Shown: in pieces, positions 52,987-63,437 of the stretch
Layout: the number at the start of each line of letters is the position of its first letter
Position numbering within the stretch: the stretch's first letter is position 1
From: JAMLHH01 sp037189845
GTDB lineage: Bacteria > Bacteroidota > Bacteroidia > Chitinophagales > JADIYW01
Assembly: GCA_037189845.1 (NCBI GenBank)
Contig: JBBCIS010000009.1
Location: 62,001-126,000 of the forward strand
DNA: 64,000 nt
Direction of reading: 5' to 3'
Notes under the pieces: model-generated
What the model was told of the DNA's origin: nothing
The model's input: the letters and a program-made list of their open reading frames with translations, nothing else
Database searches by the model: none
Translations under genes and position numbers: made by a program

Positions 52987-54930
52987 TTATTTAACTGGAA
53001 TATTAATCCTCAATTCTGTCCCGCCTTCACGGTTATCCAGAATTTCGAGTGTACCCTTCAGATTTTGTATCCGGTCTTTGATAGACTGTAATCCAAGAGA
53101 ATTGTTACTTTTTGAACTCCTTTTATGCTTAATGCCTATGCCATTATCAACTATTGCCAGATGTAATTTTCCGTGCTCATAATATTGCAGAATATTGACA
53201 ACTGATGCTTTGGAGTGTTTGAGAATGTTCACTGCAGCTTCCTGGATGATCCTGATAAATTCTATCCTGATTTCGGTATCAGTATATTGCAGGGATGATT
53301 CGTCTATTTCTATATTGACTTCAAATTTATCTTTAGGCAGAATGGTATAGACCAATGTGCTGATCTGAGTACTGAAGAGTAATTCCTGTATCTGCTGCGA
53401 GCTCCTATACCAGTTATGGCTAATGCTTCTTGATTTCCTGTGCACATCCTGCAACTGTGAGATGATTTGCTCAAATTGTGTGTGTTTGCCTGGTGGATTT
53501 TCTAATTTTAGCGCTTCAATTTTATACAGAATAGCGGAGATACCAGAACTGATCTCGTCGTGGAGATCTCTTCCCATGCGTTTTCTTTCTTCAGCAACAG
53601 TACGGTTTTTCATATCTTCCATCAGCACTATCTGAAAATTAACAGTCTGGTTCAGCTCTTCGATATGCTTACCGGCTTCGCGGTTTTTTCTCCGCATGAG
53701 GTAAAAAGCCAATCCTGAAACAGATAACAATACAGCAATGATGACAATAAAAGCCACCGTACGTTGATATTTTTGCTTTTCAGTCTTTACTAATTCTTTC
53801 TGCTTTTCTTCAGCTTCAATATAGGCATACAGCAGATTATCCATTTCATTCAACACAGTATTGTTGATACTGTCCACTGCATTCACAGAAGATTTTAATA
53901 TCAGATAGGCATTTCTGTAATCTCCTTCCATTGCCTCTGTCTCCGCCAGCCATTCTTTGGTTCTGTAAAAATTCATAGGCTCAATAATAGGATCACTTTC
54001 TATTTTACGTATATAGAATTTTGCACTGTCTGCCTGGCTGGTCTTCAGGAAATAGCGAACCTTCGATTCATAAACAGCGTTATAATAGTTGCTTACTAAT
54101 GCTTCTGTATGTATCCCGACATCGTTTATCAGAATGACCATGCTATCTAAGAACCTCCCGGCAACAGCTATATTTTTATCTATATGCAATGCTTTGTGGA
54201 ACTCCATTTTGAAATAATGGAATTTCTGGGAAAAATATCCTCCCACAAAACCCGCTCTGTGATCCTTTTCTTTCATCACAGCGAAATAATGCAACATTTG
54301 ACCTCCCAAATCCATTAGCTTATCTACCTCTTCTGCTCTGCCTTTCACAGCGTAGACTTCCGTTACTGGCTCGATCATAGCGTTGAACGTTCTGGCTATA
54401 TTCAGATCCAGCTTGCCCTCATTCAGAAGCTTTGGGAAATCCATCAGATAATCTTCATATTCCCTATACAGATCAATAATCTTGTCGTAATTTTCCTGCA
54501 CGACATATAGATTTAGTCTGTTATAAAACACTAACAAAGGTTTTCCTTTATCGAATTTTTCCACTTCTTTTTCAGCTTTTCCGAGATAATAATTGCTTTC
54601 GCCAAAACGATTGGAAAACAAAGCATTGTTGGACAGATAGATATAATAATTGATCAGAGCTACTCTGTCTTCATTTTCGGTAATATGCTTTTTGTAAGGC
54701 TCTAGCAAGTCCTCTATTTCATACCGGTCAAAATAGATGGCCTCATTCAACAGATCATTGGTCAGGAGAGTGATTTCTTTATTTAACGTATCTTTTGAGA
54801 TCTCTTTATTCTTCATTTTTTTCAGCAAGGTCCTGATTGTTGTTACACTCTCCTCTTTGGTCATTTTGTCCAGTGCATACAAATTCGGATTCATCAAGAA
54901 CCCCAAAAGGAATAATATTAAGAAACGCAT
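52987..54930 (-). CDS. Sensor histidine kinase with periplasmic TPR-like domain (NarL/DesK type)
   Basis: 647 residues from the ATG at 54930 (MRFLILFLLGFLMNPNLYA, a signal peptide); the frame extends to 55014 but that part is not signal-like. Residues about 20-390 are helical-repeat, one membrane segment follows (TVAFIVIIAVLLSVSGLAFYL), then HisKA_3 with phospho-acceptor H457 (RMGRDLHDEISSG) and a HATPase domain (AAVNILKHSKAS ... DNGIGIK ... GLQSIKDRIQNL). Such kinases pair with LuxR-type regulators. The nearest is at 61196, with the adhesin gene between them. Confidence 0.92.
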   Translation of the reverse strand: MRFLILFLLGFLMNPNLYALDKMTKEESVTTIRTLLKKMKNKEISKDTLNKEITLLTNDLLNEAIYFDRYEIEDLLEPYKKHITENEDRVALINYYIYLSNNALFSNRFGESNYYLGKAEKEVEKFDKGKPLLVFYNRLNLYVVQENYDKIIDLYREYEDYLMDFPKLLNEGKLDLNIARTFNAMIEPVTEVYAVKGRAEEVDKLMDLGGQMLHYFAVMKEKDHRAGFVGGYFSQKFHYFKMEFHKALHIDKNIAVAGRFLDSMVILINDVGIHTEALVSNYYNAVYESKVRYFLKTSQADSAKFYIRKIESDPIIEPMNFYRTKEWLAETEAMEGDYRNAYLILKSSVNAVDSINNTVLNEMDNLLYAYIEAEEKQKELVKTEKQKYQRTVAFIVIIAVLLSVSGLAFYLMRRKNREAGKHIEELNQTVNFQIVLMEDMKNRTVAEERKRMGRDLHDEISSGISAILYKIEALKLENPPGKHTQFEQIISQLQDVHRKSRSISHNWYRSSQQIQELLFSTQISTLVYTILPKDKFEVNIEIDESSLQYTDTEIRIEFIRIIQEAAVNILKHSKASVVNILQYYEHGKLHLAIVDNGIGIKHKRSSKSNNSLGLQSIKDRIQNLKGTLEILDNREGGTELRINIPVK

Positions 54931-55116
54931 GCAGTTATTATTTTTTAGTATTTGGTAAAAATGAATATCGATAAAATATTTTGAACCATTATTCAGATAT
55001 ATGGCGATAGACAAGCGGATACAGAAAACAATACTTTCATACAGGTATTTCTCTTTATACTTATCAACCTTTCAATATGCAGCCGAATATCTGAAACAAC
55101 AGATAGCAGATAAGAA

Positions 55117-55141
55117 GAAGCTGCCTTAAAAAGACAGCTTC
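55117..55141 (-). terminator. Terminator of the adhesin gene
   Basis: GAAGCTG (55117-55123) and CAGCTTC (55135-55141) form a 7-bp stem. The following minus-strand TTCTTAT is a weak T-run. Confidence 0.6.
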
Positions 55142-55200
55142 CAAAAGTGCGCATAAAAGCGTGACTGAATGTGTAATTGTATAATTGTGATTACGCACTT

Positions 55201-58200
55201 TTATTTTATAATGACAAACGGCATTGATTCCGATTGTCCATTATCGATGTTGATTTGTAAGAAATAGGTTCCGGCAGGATATCCGGTTATATCAATCGGC
55301 GTGAGTGTATTGTTTGTACTGATGCTTTGGAGTATTCTACCTACGGCATTTATAATGGTGATATGCATATTTATCCGGTCAGAATTGCTGACTTTTATAT
55401 TCAATATATTTTTAGCAGGATTAGGGAACAGTGAAATCTGAGCAGCATTACATCTTTTAGTTTCCACTGTAATGGTATGATGGTATTCAGCAGTCCCATC
55501 AAAGTCTACCTGTTTTAATCTGTAATAAATGACAGCATTTTGACTGACTTCATCTTCAAAGGAATAATCATTTTTGTAGTTAGTGGTGCTGTTTCCATCC
55601 ACTTTACCGATAGTCGTCCATACTGTGGCATCTGTACTTTTCTGAACTTCAAAGTAATCGTTGTTCAGCTCTGATGCAGTTGACCAGCTCAATATTACCT
55701 TACATTCTGCGGCCCTGGCAGTAAAGAATAACAGCTCTACAGGAAGTGCACTTTCAGTAAGTATCATATAGCTGACAGGAGCACTCGGAAAGCCAGCGTT
55801 GTCTACCAATGAATAAGTAAATCCAACCGGGTCGTCGCTCATTCCGGAACCTTCGCGGGCAGCAACAATAAGATTTTCCGGTTCATAATCAGGGATAAAG
55901 TCTCCCGTCTGTAATCTTCGGATACCGGTTTCACCGCCATAGTTATAGTATACTACTGTGCTTGGAAGGGCCGTACCGAACCGGAATGTTTTGCCGGTAT
56001 TACAATCCATCGGGTTAGGACAGTCTTCTGCATCTCTACCGGTCAGTGAGCCGCCTAATCCGTTGCCAGTCAGGTATGTACTCGATGTGGGGATAATGAA
56101 GAAATTCTCAAAGCCGGGCTCATTCGGATACAATGGATCCTGGCTGTCTCTCTTTTCAAATGCTGTATTGGCTACATTATAGAGCTTTGTATCTGCCAGC
56201 GGTGGCTGCTGAATACCGAAGTTAATATTCGCAATATGCGTTCTCGGCCTGTTTATATCAGTGCTTTTGCCGTTGACAGCACCATCATGACCCTGTATCA
56301 AACCGATAATTTCTCCGGTAGCTACCCATCCGGCAGGTATAGTGGACTGGATAACTATTTCGTCTTTCGTTCTCAGCAGTGTATCTATCAGGACTATATA
56401 GTCTTTGCCAAACGGAAGGTTGATGAACTCATAGGAACCATCCTCTTTTACCAGAGTGCCTGCGATCACTTTCCCGTCTATATCGGTAAGGACAGCATAC
56501 ACCTTATCTTCTATATTAGTACCCAGGCCGTTGACGTTATTGTCTGTCATACCATTGCCGTCATGGAGCACATTCCCTGAAATGTCTAATCCTGCGCCTG
56601 CCAGTAAGTGGATAGTAGCCTGTGCACAAAGCGGTTGCGGTTCGATAATAGTCACATCACAGATTTCGTACACCACTTTGTCCGGTCCGATATAATCTGT
56701 CGGAGGAGTGTAAGTATATGTACCGTCAGAGAAGAATTCTATCGCTCCCCCTTTTTCTGTAGTTACTGTTTTGACAGAGTTTTTAGGACCGTTCGGATTG
56801 ATAGTTACCGGGATTCCGTTTTCATCTTTTATGCTGACAGGGTCATTGTCCGGGTCTTTATCATTACCAGAGAAATTACCATTTACTGGCATATTGACAC
56901 TTGTATAGGCAAAATCATCTCCTGCAAATGGAGGATTATTGACAGGCTGACTTCTGTTGGCATTCTCGTTTCTGCTGACTCTGATCACTACTATCGCATC
57001 GTCTGAAGCAGGAGCAGCTGTATAATTATCTGTGATGGTATAGTTATAAGTAATTGTACCGATAAAATTCAGTGCCGGAATAAATGTCATAGCTCCGTTA
57101 GCATTTTGCGTCAGGGTGCCTGCGTTAGCTACCGGGTTGCCTTTTTCATCCACACCGCTAACCTGTGTAGGTGTTCCTACCGGGATAGTAGTATTGCCTT
57201 GTTTGACACCTGTTACAATGAAGCTGTCGCCTTGCGGGTCGGCATCATTAACAAAGACATTGGCATTCACAGGACTTTCTTGTGTATAGTACTCATCGTT
57301 GTTGGCTATTACGCTGTTGGATGAAGCAGGCAAATCTGATACTGTAATTTCCAATACTGCTGTATCGCAGGAAACAGGGTTGCCATTGTCGCAGATAAAG
57401 TAAGGCACGGAGATGTTTCCTGTAAAGCCGCCAGCAGGAGTATAAATATATGTTCCATCATTGTTGAAGGTCAATGCCCCTGCATTATTTACAGTATTGC
57501 CATTTTTATCTGTTCCTCTTACGGTGGTTCCGCTTGTAATAGGAATGCCTGAACCGTTCTGGTTTAAGAATGAGCCGAATATCCGGGTATTTCCTTCCAA
57601 ATCAAAATCATTGGTGGTTACATCACCGGATACCGGAGTATTTATCCAGGTAGAGTTTTCATCGTTGACAGCATTGGTTGTGTTGGGTAGCTCAAAAGGT
57701 ATCTGCAGTTGTGCCTCTGTACTTTTCAAGCCCGCATTATCTGTCACGGTAAACGGAACTACAACTGTAACAGCTCCGTCTATCGGATCTATTGCTATTT
57801 CATTTCCTGTGGCAGGCTTCCCATCATTATTGGCAGAGACAGTCACACCATTGGCAGGAAAAACAGCACAGCTTACACATCCTCCAGGAATTGCCCCTGC
57901 TGTTGCATAATAGGTGACAGTTCCAATTTTTATACTGGTAGCATTTGAAGGGAATGCTGTAATAGTCAGAGCAACGATGATTCCGTTATTTTCATCATAG
58001 CCTGCAAAATTATCAGTAATATCCACAGCTACCGTACCGCCCGGATTCGGTTGAGGTGTTTCGATATTGCCCACGGCTGCAGGCGGTTCATTGATACCGA
58101 AATGAATCCCACTAACTTCTTTCACCATAGCAGATACATTGATCACATTGATGCCATTAGCAGGAGTAACATTATCGTATGAGCTGACATGTGTAAAGTC

Positions 58201-60417
58201 AGGAGGAAGGATACCTGGGTTTGCTGAAATTCCTCCCGGATTTGTATTGCCGGGATAATTACTCAGCTGAATTTGATATCCGTTTCCCGGAAGTACATTA
58301 TTGAATACATAGCTTCCATCAGGAAGCACGGAAGTGCTGGTGATAAAATTACCGGAAGCATCATATAGATTCACAACTAAGCCCAAAGTCTGGTTGACCA
58401 AATCACCATCACTATTATTTGTGGTACCATTGTTATCATTATATACATTACCTGTGATGCTGATAATGGAAGCCCTGCCAGTATTATTGTTAGGATTTAC
58501 ATCATTTTCGTTACCATCAATATGTGCGCTATTCAGATAGGGTCCTACAGGATTGACAGATGCCGTCATGGTCAGAGTAGCGGTAGTATTAACGGGCAGT
58601 GTCCCGATCGTCCATTTCCCAGTAACAGGGTTATAAGTTCCTGTAGCTGTGCTGTGAGATACATAGGTATATCCGGCAGGCAAAACATCGTCTACAAAAA
58701 CATCCGTGGCTGCCTGTTGATTAGGATTTACAGGAACAATCGCCGGGTGATTTGCCACAATTTCAAATGTTACTTGATTGGTATTATAGTTTAAGACATT
58801 CTTATCTACTTTCAGATCAATATCGACATTGAAATTAAAGATCATCTCCCTGATAATTTCTTCATTATAAGCACCTGTCCAAGTATTAATGGTGCGGTTC
58901 TGGCTAAAACCATAATCTCCATTAGCCCACCATGTGTGTCTTTTCTGTTGCAAGCCGTCATTTGAGTTGTATGTACCTTTAGATCCGGTAAGATTGGCAA
59001 AAACGCTTCTCCGGCTGGCGGTAGTATTATTATTAGCACAAGTGCCGGAGGCGGCATTGTTACATGCATCTGTAAGCCCGCTGTCATCCCAATATCCTTT
59101 ATCTTCAGCAGATACACCAGGTCTCACATGGTAGAGCTGCAAACCCAGACTTTGTTCCATATCATAGATAGGGAAATGTACCGGATAAAACAGCAGCGAA
59201 GCTATAAACCGGATAGGTGTTCCACTCTCTACAGGCACATTATTAGGCCTTCTGCCATCCCAAAATACAGTATATACACCGGGCGCATCATACTTGTTGG
59301 AAATGACAACATCCGTACCGGCATCATACACACCATTACCATTCAAGTCCACCAAGATATCTACAATGGAAGGATTATCTATTGTAACGGTAAATTCTGC
59401 TTCTCCTCTTAGCGGTGAATTGGATGCTTTATAGAATCTCGCCTGAAATTCTGCCACCGGCAAAGGGGCAGAGTTCCATATACTGGCATCAGGTGCTGAT
59501 AAAAACAAAGGAAAATGTGAATTATAAGACACCGCACCGATAGATCGGCGATTCTGTATATAGTCTAAATTATCTCTCGGGCCATCAGGATTGGCAAAAA
59601 ACACAGTATATCCTCCACTGCTTCCCGGGAGCATCATCCGTTTTACATAATATCCCTGATTGGTATAGGTATTTTCTACAGGTATATAAAAACCAAAATT
59701 TGCCGGATAGTTCCTATTATCTGACCGTGAATTTCCCGGGCTGTTAGGAAGCTCGTTGACTGTATTCCAGTATTTACAATAGACACGACCGGGTTGACGA
59801 GTATTGCCGGATGCTACTGTAATATCCCAATAGTTGAATTCGACATTTTGGGTGTTGGTTTCCAGCCAGTATGTCCGCTCTACTCCCGTATTATTGGTAA
59901 AAGAATAGGCATTATAACTGCCTCCGGGTAATGCAGAAGGTCCTGCTGCAGCTGCAGCCGCAGTTGCCGGCCTACCTTGTGCAGCACTGCTCGGATTAAA
60001 AGATTGGGCCTGGACCTGCACACGGCCATTAGTACCACCGGTCGTGGTCGCTGTCGGATAAAATCCCGTATGGTTATTCTGATAATACCAGGTGAAAGTA
60101 ACATTAGCAGAAGTAGTCATTTGGAAACCCCAATATACAGTCTCTCCCGGCTTTACCCGAACAAATAGCCTGTGTTCGGGATTGTACGTTGAGGTAGAGG
60201 AAGGCAGCAACATAAAACCTCTGTTGACATAACCTGTATTGCCGCCGCCATTACTACCTGTAGCTGATACAAACAGATTAACCTGTCTGGTGTCTGTTAC
60301 CCCCCAGGTACCGGAACCCTCTGCCGAAACTTCAAGAAGCATCAAAGAAAACAATACCAGGAATGTTAATTTCAGTATTGAAGATTTTTTTGAATTTTTC
60401 TGTAAAAATTTATTCAT
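55201..60417 (-). CDS. Giant T9SS-exported adhesin-like surface protein
   Basis: 1738 residues from the ATG at 60417 (MNKFLQKNSKKSSILKLTFLVLFSLMLLEVSA, a signal peptide); TTG at 60423 is the alternative. After an N-terminal beta-rich region, a DUF11-like domain occurs near residue 540-650. SdrD-B-like domains follow (ITGNVYNDNNGTTNNSDGD, ISGNVLHDGNGMTDNNVNG). Three cadherin-like/VCBS-type repeats carry NDENSTWINTPVSG, NNDEYYTQESPVNANVF and AGDDFAYTSVNMPVNGNF with YTPxxGFTG or YTPPTDYIG. The last 80 residues (LFPNPAKNILNIKVSNSD ... YPAGTYFLQI) are a type A sorting domain. It lies between a kinase and a response regulator and behind TAGCAA boxes. Confidence 0.9.
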   Translation of the reverse strand: MNKFLQKNSKKSSILKLTFLVLFSLMLLEVSAEGSGTWGVTDTRQVNLFVSATGSNGGGNTGYVNRGFMLLPSSTSTYNPEHRLFVRVKPGETVYWGFQMTTSANVTFTWYYQNNHTGFYPTATTTGGTNGRVQVQAQSFNPSSAAQGRPATAAAAAAGPSALPGGSYNAYSFTNNTGVERTYWLETNTQNVEFNYWDITVASGNTRQPGRVYCKYWNTVNELPNSPGNSRSDNRNYPANFGFYIPVENTYTNQGYYVKRMMLPGSSGGYTVFFANPDGPRDNLDYIQNRRSIGAVSYNSHFPLFLSAPDASIWNSAPLPVAEFQARFYKASNSPLRGEAEFTVTIDNPSIVDILVDLNGNGVYDAGTDVVISNKYDAPGVYTVFWDGRRPNNVPVESGTPIRFIASLLFYPVHFPIYDMEQSLGLQLYHVRPGVSAEDKGYWDDSGLTDACNNAASGTCANNNTTASRRSVFANLTGSKGTYNSNDGLQQKRHTWWANGDYGFSQNRTINTWTGAYNEEIIREMIFNFNVDIDLKVDKNVLNYNTNQVTFEIVANHPAIVPVNPNQQAATDVFVDDVLPAGYTYVSHSTATGTYNPVTGKWTIGTLPVNTTATLTMTASVNPVGPYLNSAHIDGNENDVNPNNNTGRASIISITGNVYNDNNGTTNNSDGDLVNQTLGLVVNLYDASGNFITSTSVLPDGSYVFNNVLPGNGYQIQLSNYPGNTNPGGISANPGILPPDFTHVSSYDNVTPANGINVINVSAMVKEVSGIHFGINEPPAAVGNIETPQPNPGGTVAVDITDNFAGYDENNGIIVALTITAFPSNATSIKIGTVTYYATAGAIPGGCVSCAVFPANGVTVSANNDGKPATGNEIAIDPIDGAVTVVVPFTVTDNAGLKSTEAQLQIPFELPNTTNAVNDENSTWINTPVSGDVTTNDFDLEGNTRIFGSFLNQNGSGIPITSGTTVRGTDKNGNTVNNAGALTFNNDGTYIYTPAGGFTGNISVPYFICDNGNPVSCDTAVLEITVSDLPASSNSVIANNDEYYTQESPVNANVFVNDADPQGDSFIVTGVKQGNTTIPVGTPTQVSGVDEKGNPVANAGTLTQNANGAMTFIPALNFIGTITYNYTITDNYTAAPASDDAIVVIRVSRNENANRSQPVNNPPFAGDDFAYTSVNMPVNGNFSGNDKDPDNDPVSIKDENGIPVTINPNGPKNSVKTVTTEKGGAIEFFSDGTYTYTPPTDYIGPDKVVYEICDVTIIEPQPLCAQATIHLLAGAGLDISGNVLHDGNGMTDNNVNGLGTNIEDKVYAVLTDIDGKVIAGTLVKEDGSYEFINLPFGKDYIVLIDTLLRTKDEIVIQSTIPAGWVATGEIIGLIQGHDGAVNGKSTDINRPRTHIANINFGIQQPPLADTKLYNVANTAFEKRDSQDPLYPNEPGFENFFIIPTSSTYLTGNGLGGSLTGRDAEDCPNPMDCNTGKTFRFGTALPSTVVYYNYGGETGIRRLQTGDFIPDYEPENLIVAAREGSGMSDDPVGFTYSLVDNAGFPSAPVSYMILTESALPVELLFFTARAAECKVILSWSTASELNNDYFEVQKSTDATVWTTIGKVDGNSTTNYKNDYSFEDEVSQNAVIYYRLKQVDFDGTAEYHHTITVETKRCNAAQISLFPNPAKNILNIKVSNSDRINMHITIINAVGRILQSISTNNTLTPIDITGYPAGTYFLQINIDNGQSESMPFVIIK

Positions 60418-60583
60418 AAGCAAGATACTTTAGTTGCAAAAATTATCTTATGTGAAAGGAGCAAATGAGAATTATTCTCAGAAAATTGACGTCTCTTAGG
60501 ATATACTGACCTTTTACTTTTAACTAAAAAGGAAATTTTAACAACGAATAACACACCCAGCTCTTTCACACATTAAGACTGCG

Positions 60584-60674
60584 TAGCAAAAGTAGCAACC
60601 GTAGCATATACAGATTAAAAACATCATAATATATAGCAATATATTGCTATGAATTAAATAGCGAATAGCAATAT
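60584..60674. promoter_or_regulatory. Cluster of TAGCAA boxes between adhesin and response regulator genes
   Basis: Three GTAGCA units lie 9 bp apart (60584, 60593, 60602). ATAGCAATATATTGCTAT at 60633-60650 is a perfect 18-bp palindrome, and ATAGCAATAT repeats as a half-site at 60665-60674. Altogether six TAGCA cores occur within 91 bp. The start of the adhesin gene is 167 bp to the left. A NarL/LuxR-type regulator such as the product of 61196 is the natural candidate binder. Confidence 0.55.
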
Positions 60675-61195
60675 TTTTCTATATAGATTCCGGATATCAA
60701 AGTGCCATGCTCTGATTATCTTCAGCAAACAAGAATCGAATCAGTCAATAATTCCTGATTAGAAAGGTGAGAATTGTAAAAAGAAAATATACGGGCAAAC
60801 CTCCACCTATCATTCTTCATCTCCCATTAGACAAGGACGCAGGATCTTATTATTCCTCTAATCAGTCGTTCAAACCAAAGAGACTCTACCTTAAACAGTA
60901 ACCTGCCAATTAACCAGTTGCCTTATAAAGAGTTGTTATTGTCAGACCCGGAAAGCAATCCACATTCATCTCCGGATAAACACACCACTAACAATAACAA
61001 CTCAGAATATTTTTCCCGGTTAAAAACAAAATAACAGGAATCATTCTCTTCAGGCAAATACACATGTATAAAAACACAATTTATTGCCATCAAAACTCTA
61101 TGTAGTAGCATTTTTTTATTATAAATTTAGCTGTCAGAAAATTGTGTTTTTTCTATACGTTATGCCTCAATATTTTGAAAAGTTAAAAGAAAGAG
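60675..61195. other. Intergenic region upstream of the response regulator
   Basis: No credible gene on either strand. No other repeats noticed. A purine-rich ribosome site (AAAGAAAGAG) precedes the start codon at 61196. Confidence 0.5.
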
Positions 61196-61852
61196 ATGTA
61201 TAAACAGGATTTTAAGCCTTTAAGCACCAGAGATTCGATAGCAATTATCTTTGACGACCATCTTCTGTTTGTCGATGCCTTTTCAACCATTATAGAAAAA
61301 GCTAAATTATTTCGTTCGATACAAGCCTTTTCCAAAGAGGATAAGCTGATCGATTATATTATCAGCAATAACAAAAAATCTATTTATGTGTTCTTAGACT
61401 ATTTTGTCTATGAAACAAACTCATTATTATTATTTAATGAAATTAAAAGACTCAATAAATCCTCCAGAATAATTTTTTGCAGCAGCGTACAGACACCTTC
61501 TATTATACAGAATGTATTGACTTATCAACCCAATGGATTTATCAGTAAATCATCCGGTATTGATACAGTATTGGAGTGCATTAAAACTATCGAAAGCGGA
61601 CAACAATATATTTGCCCTGTCATCCAGGAATCTGTGAATGCGTATCAAGAAAGTGAAAAGGTAAATTTTACAGCCAGAGAGCTCGATCTCCTGCAGTACT
61701 TTGCACAGGGATTATCTATAGGAGAAACTGCTGACAAAACATTTCTCAGCAGACATACTATTGTTGCTCACAGAAGAAATATGATGGCAAAAGCTGACTG
61801 TAAATCTATCACCGAGCTACTTGCCTATTCCAGAAAAATGGAATTCATCTAA
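61196..61852 (+). CDS. NarL/LuxR-type response regulator
   Basis: 218 residues. The receiver domain has the acidic pair D20-D21 (IIFDDHLLF), phospho-acceptor D68 (VFLDYFV), and K118 (GFISKSSG). The LuxR-type HTH covers about 150-218 (NFTARELDLLQYFAQGLSIGETADKTFLSRHTIVAHRRNMMAKADCKS). The Thr/Ser switch residue is in FCSSVQT. Its likely partner is the kinase at 52987. The spacing suggests separate transcription. Confidence 0.9.
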   Translation: MYKQDFKPLSTRDSIAIIFDDHLLFVDAFSTIIEKAKLFRSIQAFSKEDKLIDYIISNNKKSIYVFLDYFVYETNSLLLFNEIKRLNKSSRIIFCSSVQTPSIIQNVLTYQPNGFISKSSGIDTVLECIKTIESGQQYICPVIQESVNAYQESEKVNFTARELDLLQYFAQGLSIGETADKTFLSRHTIVAHRRNMMAKADCKSITELLAYSRKMEFI

Positions 61853-62023
61853 GCATAACTCATTATCGACTATAGTCAAAAACGATTCACTAAACAGGTA
61901 ATTTTTAATAGCGCATAAAATCTCCGACAATTTTGTTGTGGGACTCAAATTGCTTTTCTGTAAGACTCACATTGTATTCTGCCGGGTTGATATTTCATAT
62001 TGCTTTTTTGATTTCAATAGAGT

Positions 62024-62956
62024 TTATCCTGAAAATTCATCGAGCATATCTAATGACGGTGCGAAAAAGAGCGTTCCTGTTTTTGCAGTGCTGAAATCTA
62101 AAATCCGGTCATAATTACCCGGTGGATCACCAATGAACATCCTGGTCAGCATTTCTTCTACGGTGCTAAATGTGCCCGCATAACAAATAAAGTAAGTACC
62201 CATTTCGTTGGTAGCTACATTTCCGAAAGGCATATTGTCGCGGATAATTTTTTTATCATCGCCCACATTAGCCAACGCGCTATGCGAATTTTTGGGCTTT
62301 AGTTCATCGGTCATTTCAATATCATATTCTTTCGACCGACCGATCACTTTTTCCTGTTCTGTTACTGAAAGTGATTGCCAGGCATCGAGGTCGTGAATAT
62401 ATTTCTGAACAAAAAGATAGCTTCCGCCTTTGTAAATTGAGTCTTGCTCATCAATTACAGCAAAATGCGTGCGGTCTGTTCCGTGCGGGTTTTCAGTGCC
62501 ATCCACAAAGCCTAAAACTGAACGGCTATCCCAATATCGAAAACCCTGAACTTCCACCACACAGTCGGCAACCTCTTTCATATAACCCGAAATAATGAAC
62601 GACATATCATAAGCGAGGCTTTTATCATCTGCACGTATATGAAAATGCAAATCTCCTTTAGTTGCTACCGCCGTATGCTTATTACCTGTTATCTCCTCAA
62701 AATTTTTGAGTTCTTTGGGCAACGGCTTTGGCAGATCCAGATTCAGCCATGCGTCATGGCTAATGCCTAACACACAACTTGCCTTTGCATCAGGAAAGCG
62801 GTTGAGCGCAGAGTTGTTAAGATTAATGACTAAGGCACATATTCGTTGGAATACAGATCTAATTTTCTCTGACGGTTCATCTTTTCTGAAGTTCCAGACA
62901 AGGAACCAGGTATTGTTATTAGGATAATCGGTTACATTTTGCGGACTGGATTGCAT
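62024..62956 (-). CDS. DyP-type haem peroxidase
   Basis: 310 residues. GFVDGTENP (149-157, catalytic D152) is the family signature, and the proximal haem His is probably H225 in NSHSALAN. No signal peptide is present, so it is cytoplasmic or encapsulated; no encapsulin gene is in the window and no clear encapsulin-targeting tail is visible (end LDEFSG). It oxidises dyes or porphyrins with H2O2. Size matches the smaller YfeX-like class. Confidence 0.93.
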   Translation of the reverse strand: MQSSPQNVTDYPNNNTWFLVWNFRKDEPSEKIRSVFQRICALVINLNNSALNRFPDAKASCVLGISHDAWLNLDLPKPLPKELKNFEEITGNKHTAVATKGDLHFHIRADDKSLAYDMSFIISGYMKEVADCVVEVQGFRYWDSRSVLGFVDGTENPHGTDRTHFAVIDEQDSIYKGGSYLFVQKYIHDLDAWQSLSVTEQEKVIGRSKEYDIEMTDELKPKNSHSALANVGDDKKIIRDNMPFGNVATNEMGTYFICYAGTFSTVEEMLTRMFIGDPPGNYDRILDFSTAKTGTLFFAPSLDMLDEFSG

Positions 62957-63399
62957 GGAATATGTTTTTAATTATTTTTTGTCTGTAAGGGCCTTATATG
63001 CATGGAAATATTTTATCTCTTGTTCTAAATGTCATCACTCTGTTTTTTTTCAATAAAATTTCCGTTGATGGGATTACACGTGGTTTCTTGAATGCTATAG
63101 AAAAATACGAGAGATTTTTTTTTAAACTTACTTCAATATATAGATTTTGTATCTTTTACTTTTCTCCTTCAATCTGATACAAGGAGTTTCCAAACGTTTT
63201 TATCAGTCACTTTCGAGGTGTGAGATTGCTGTTTTTTGAAATCTCTTTTAAACGTTACAAGCTTCGCCGTATATGATGAGATGTGCTTCATCATCAAGTC
63301 ATCCATATAATTGCGTTGAGAAACTCTACGAACAACGGATGGTACAATACCTTCTCTCCCTGCATTCCTTCGCATGGATTATATGCATTTAAAACAGGA
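62957..63399. other. Non-coding region upstream of an orphan terminator
   Basis: No credible open frame on the plus strand. A 68-codon minus-strand frame at 63169-63375 has basic, low-information composition and no ribosome site. The region could hold a small RNA ending at the terminator at 63400. Confidence 0.4.
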
Positions 63400-63437
63400 A
63401 GACCACTATGAAACTAGTTCCATAGTGGTCTTTTTAT
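63400..63437 (+). terminator. Strong plus-strand terminator without an assigned gene
   Basis: AGACCACTATG (63400-63410) and CATAGTGGTCT (63421-63431) are perfect 11-bp arms with a 10-nt loop, followed by TTTTA. No annotated plus-strand gene precedes it for 1.5 kb, until the response regulator. Confidence 0.8.

Noticed and set aside
63169..63375. 68-codon minus-strand open frame
   Set aside because: Basic low-complexity product, no ribosome site, no recognised family.
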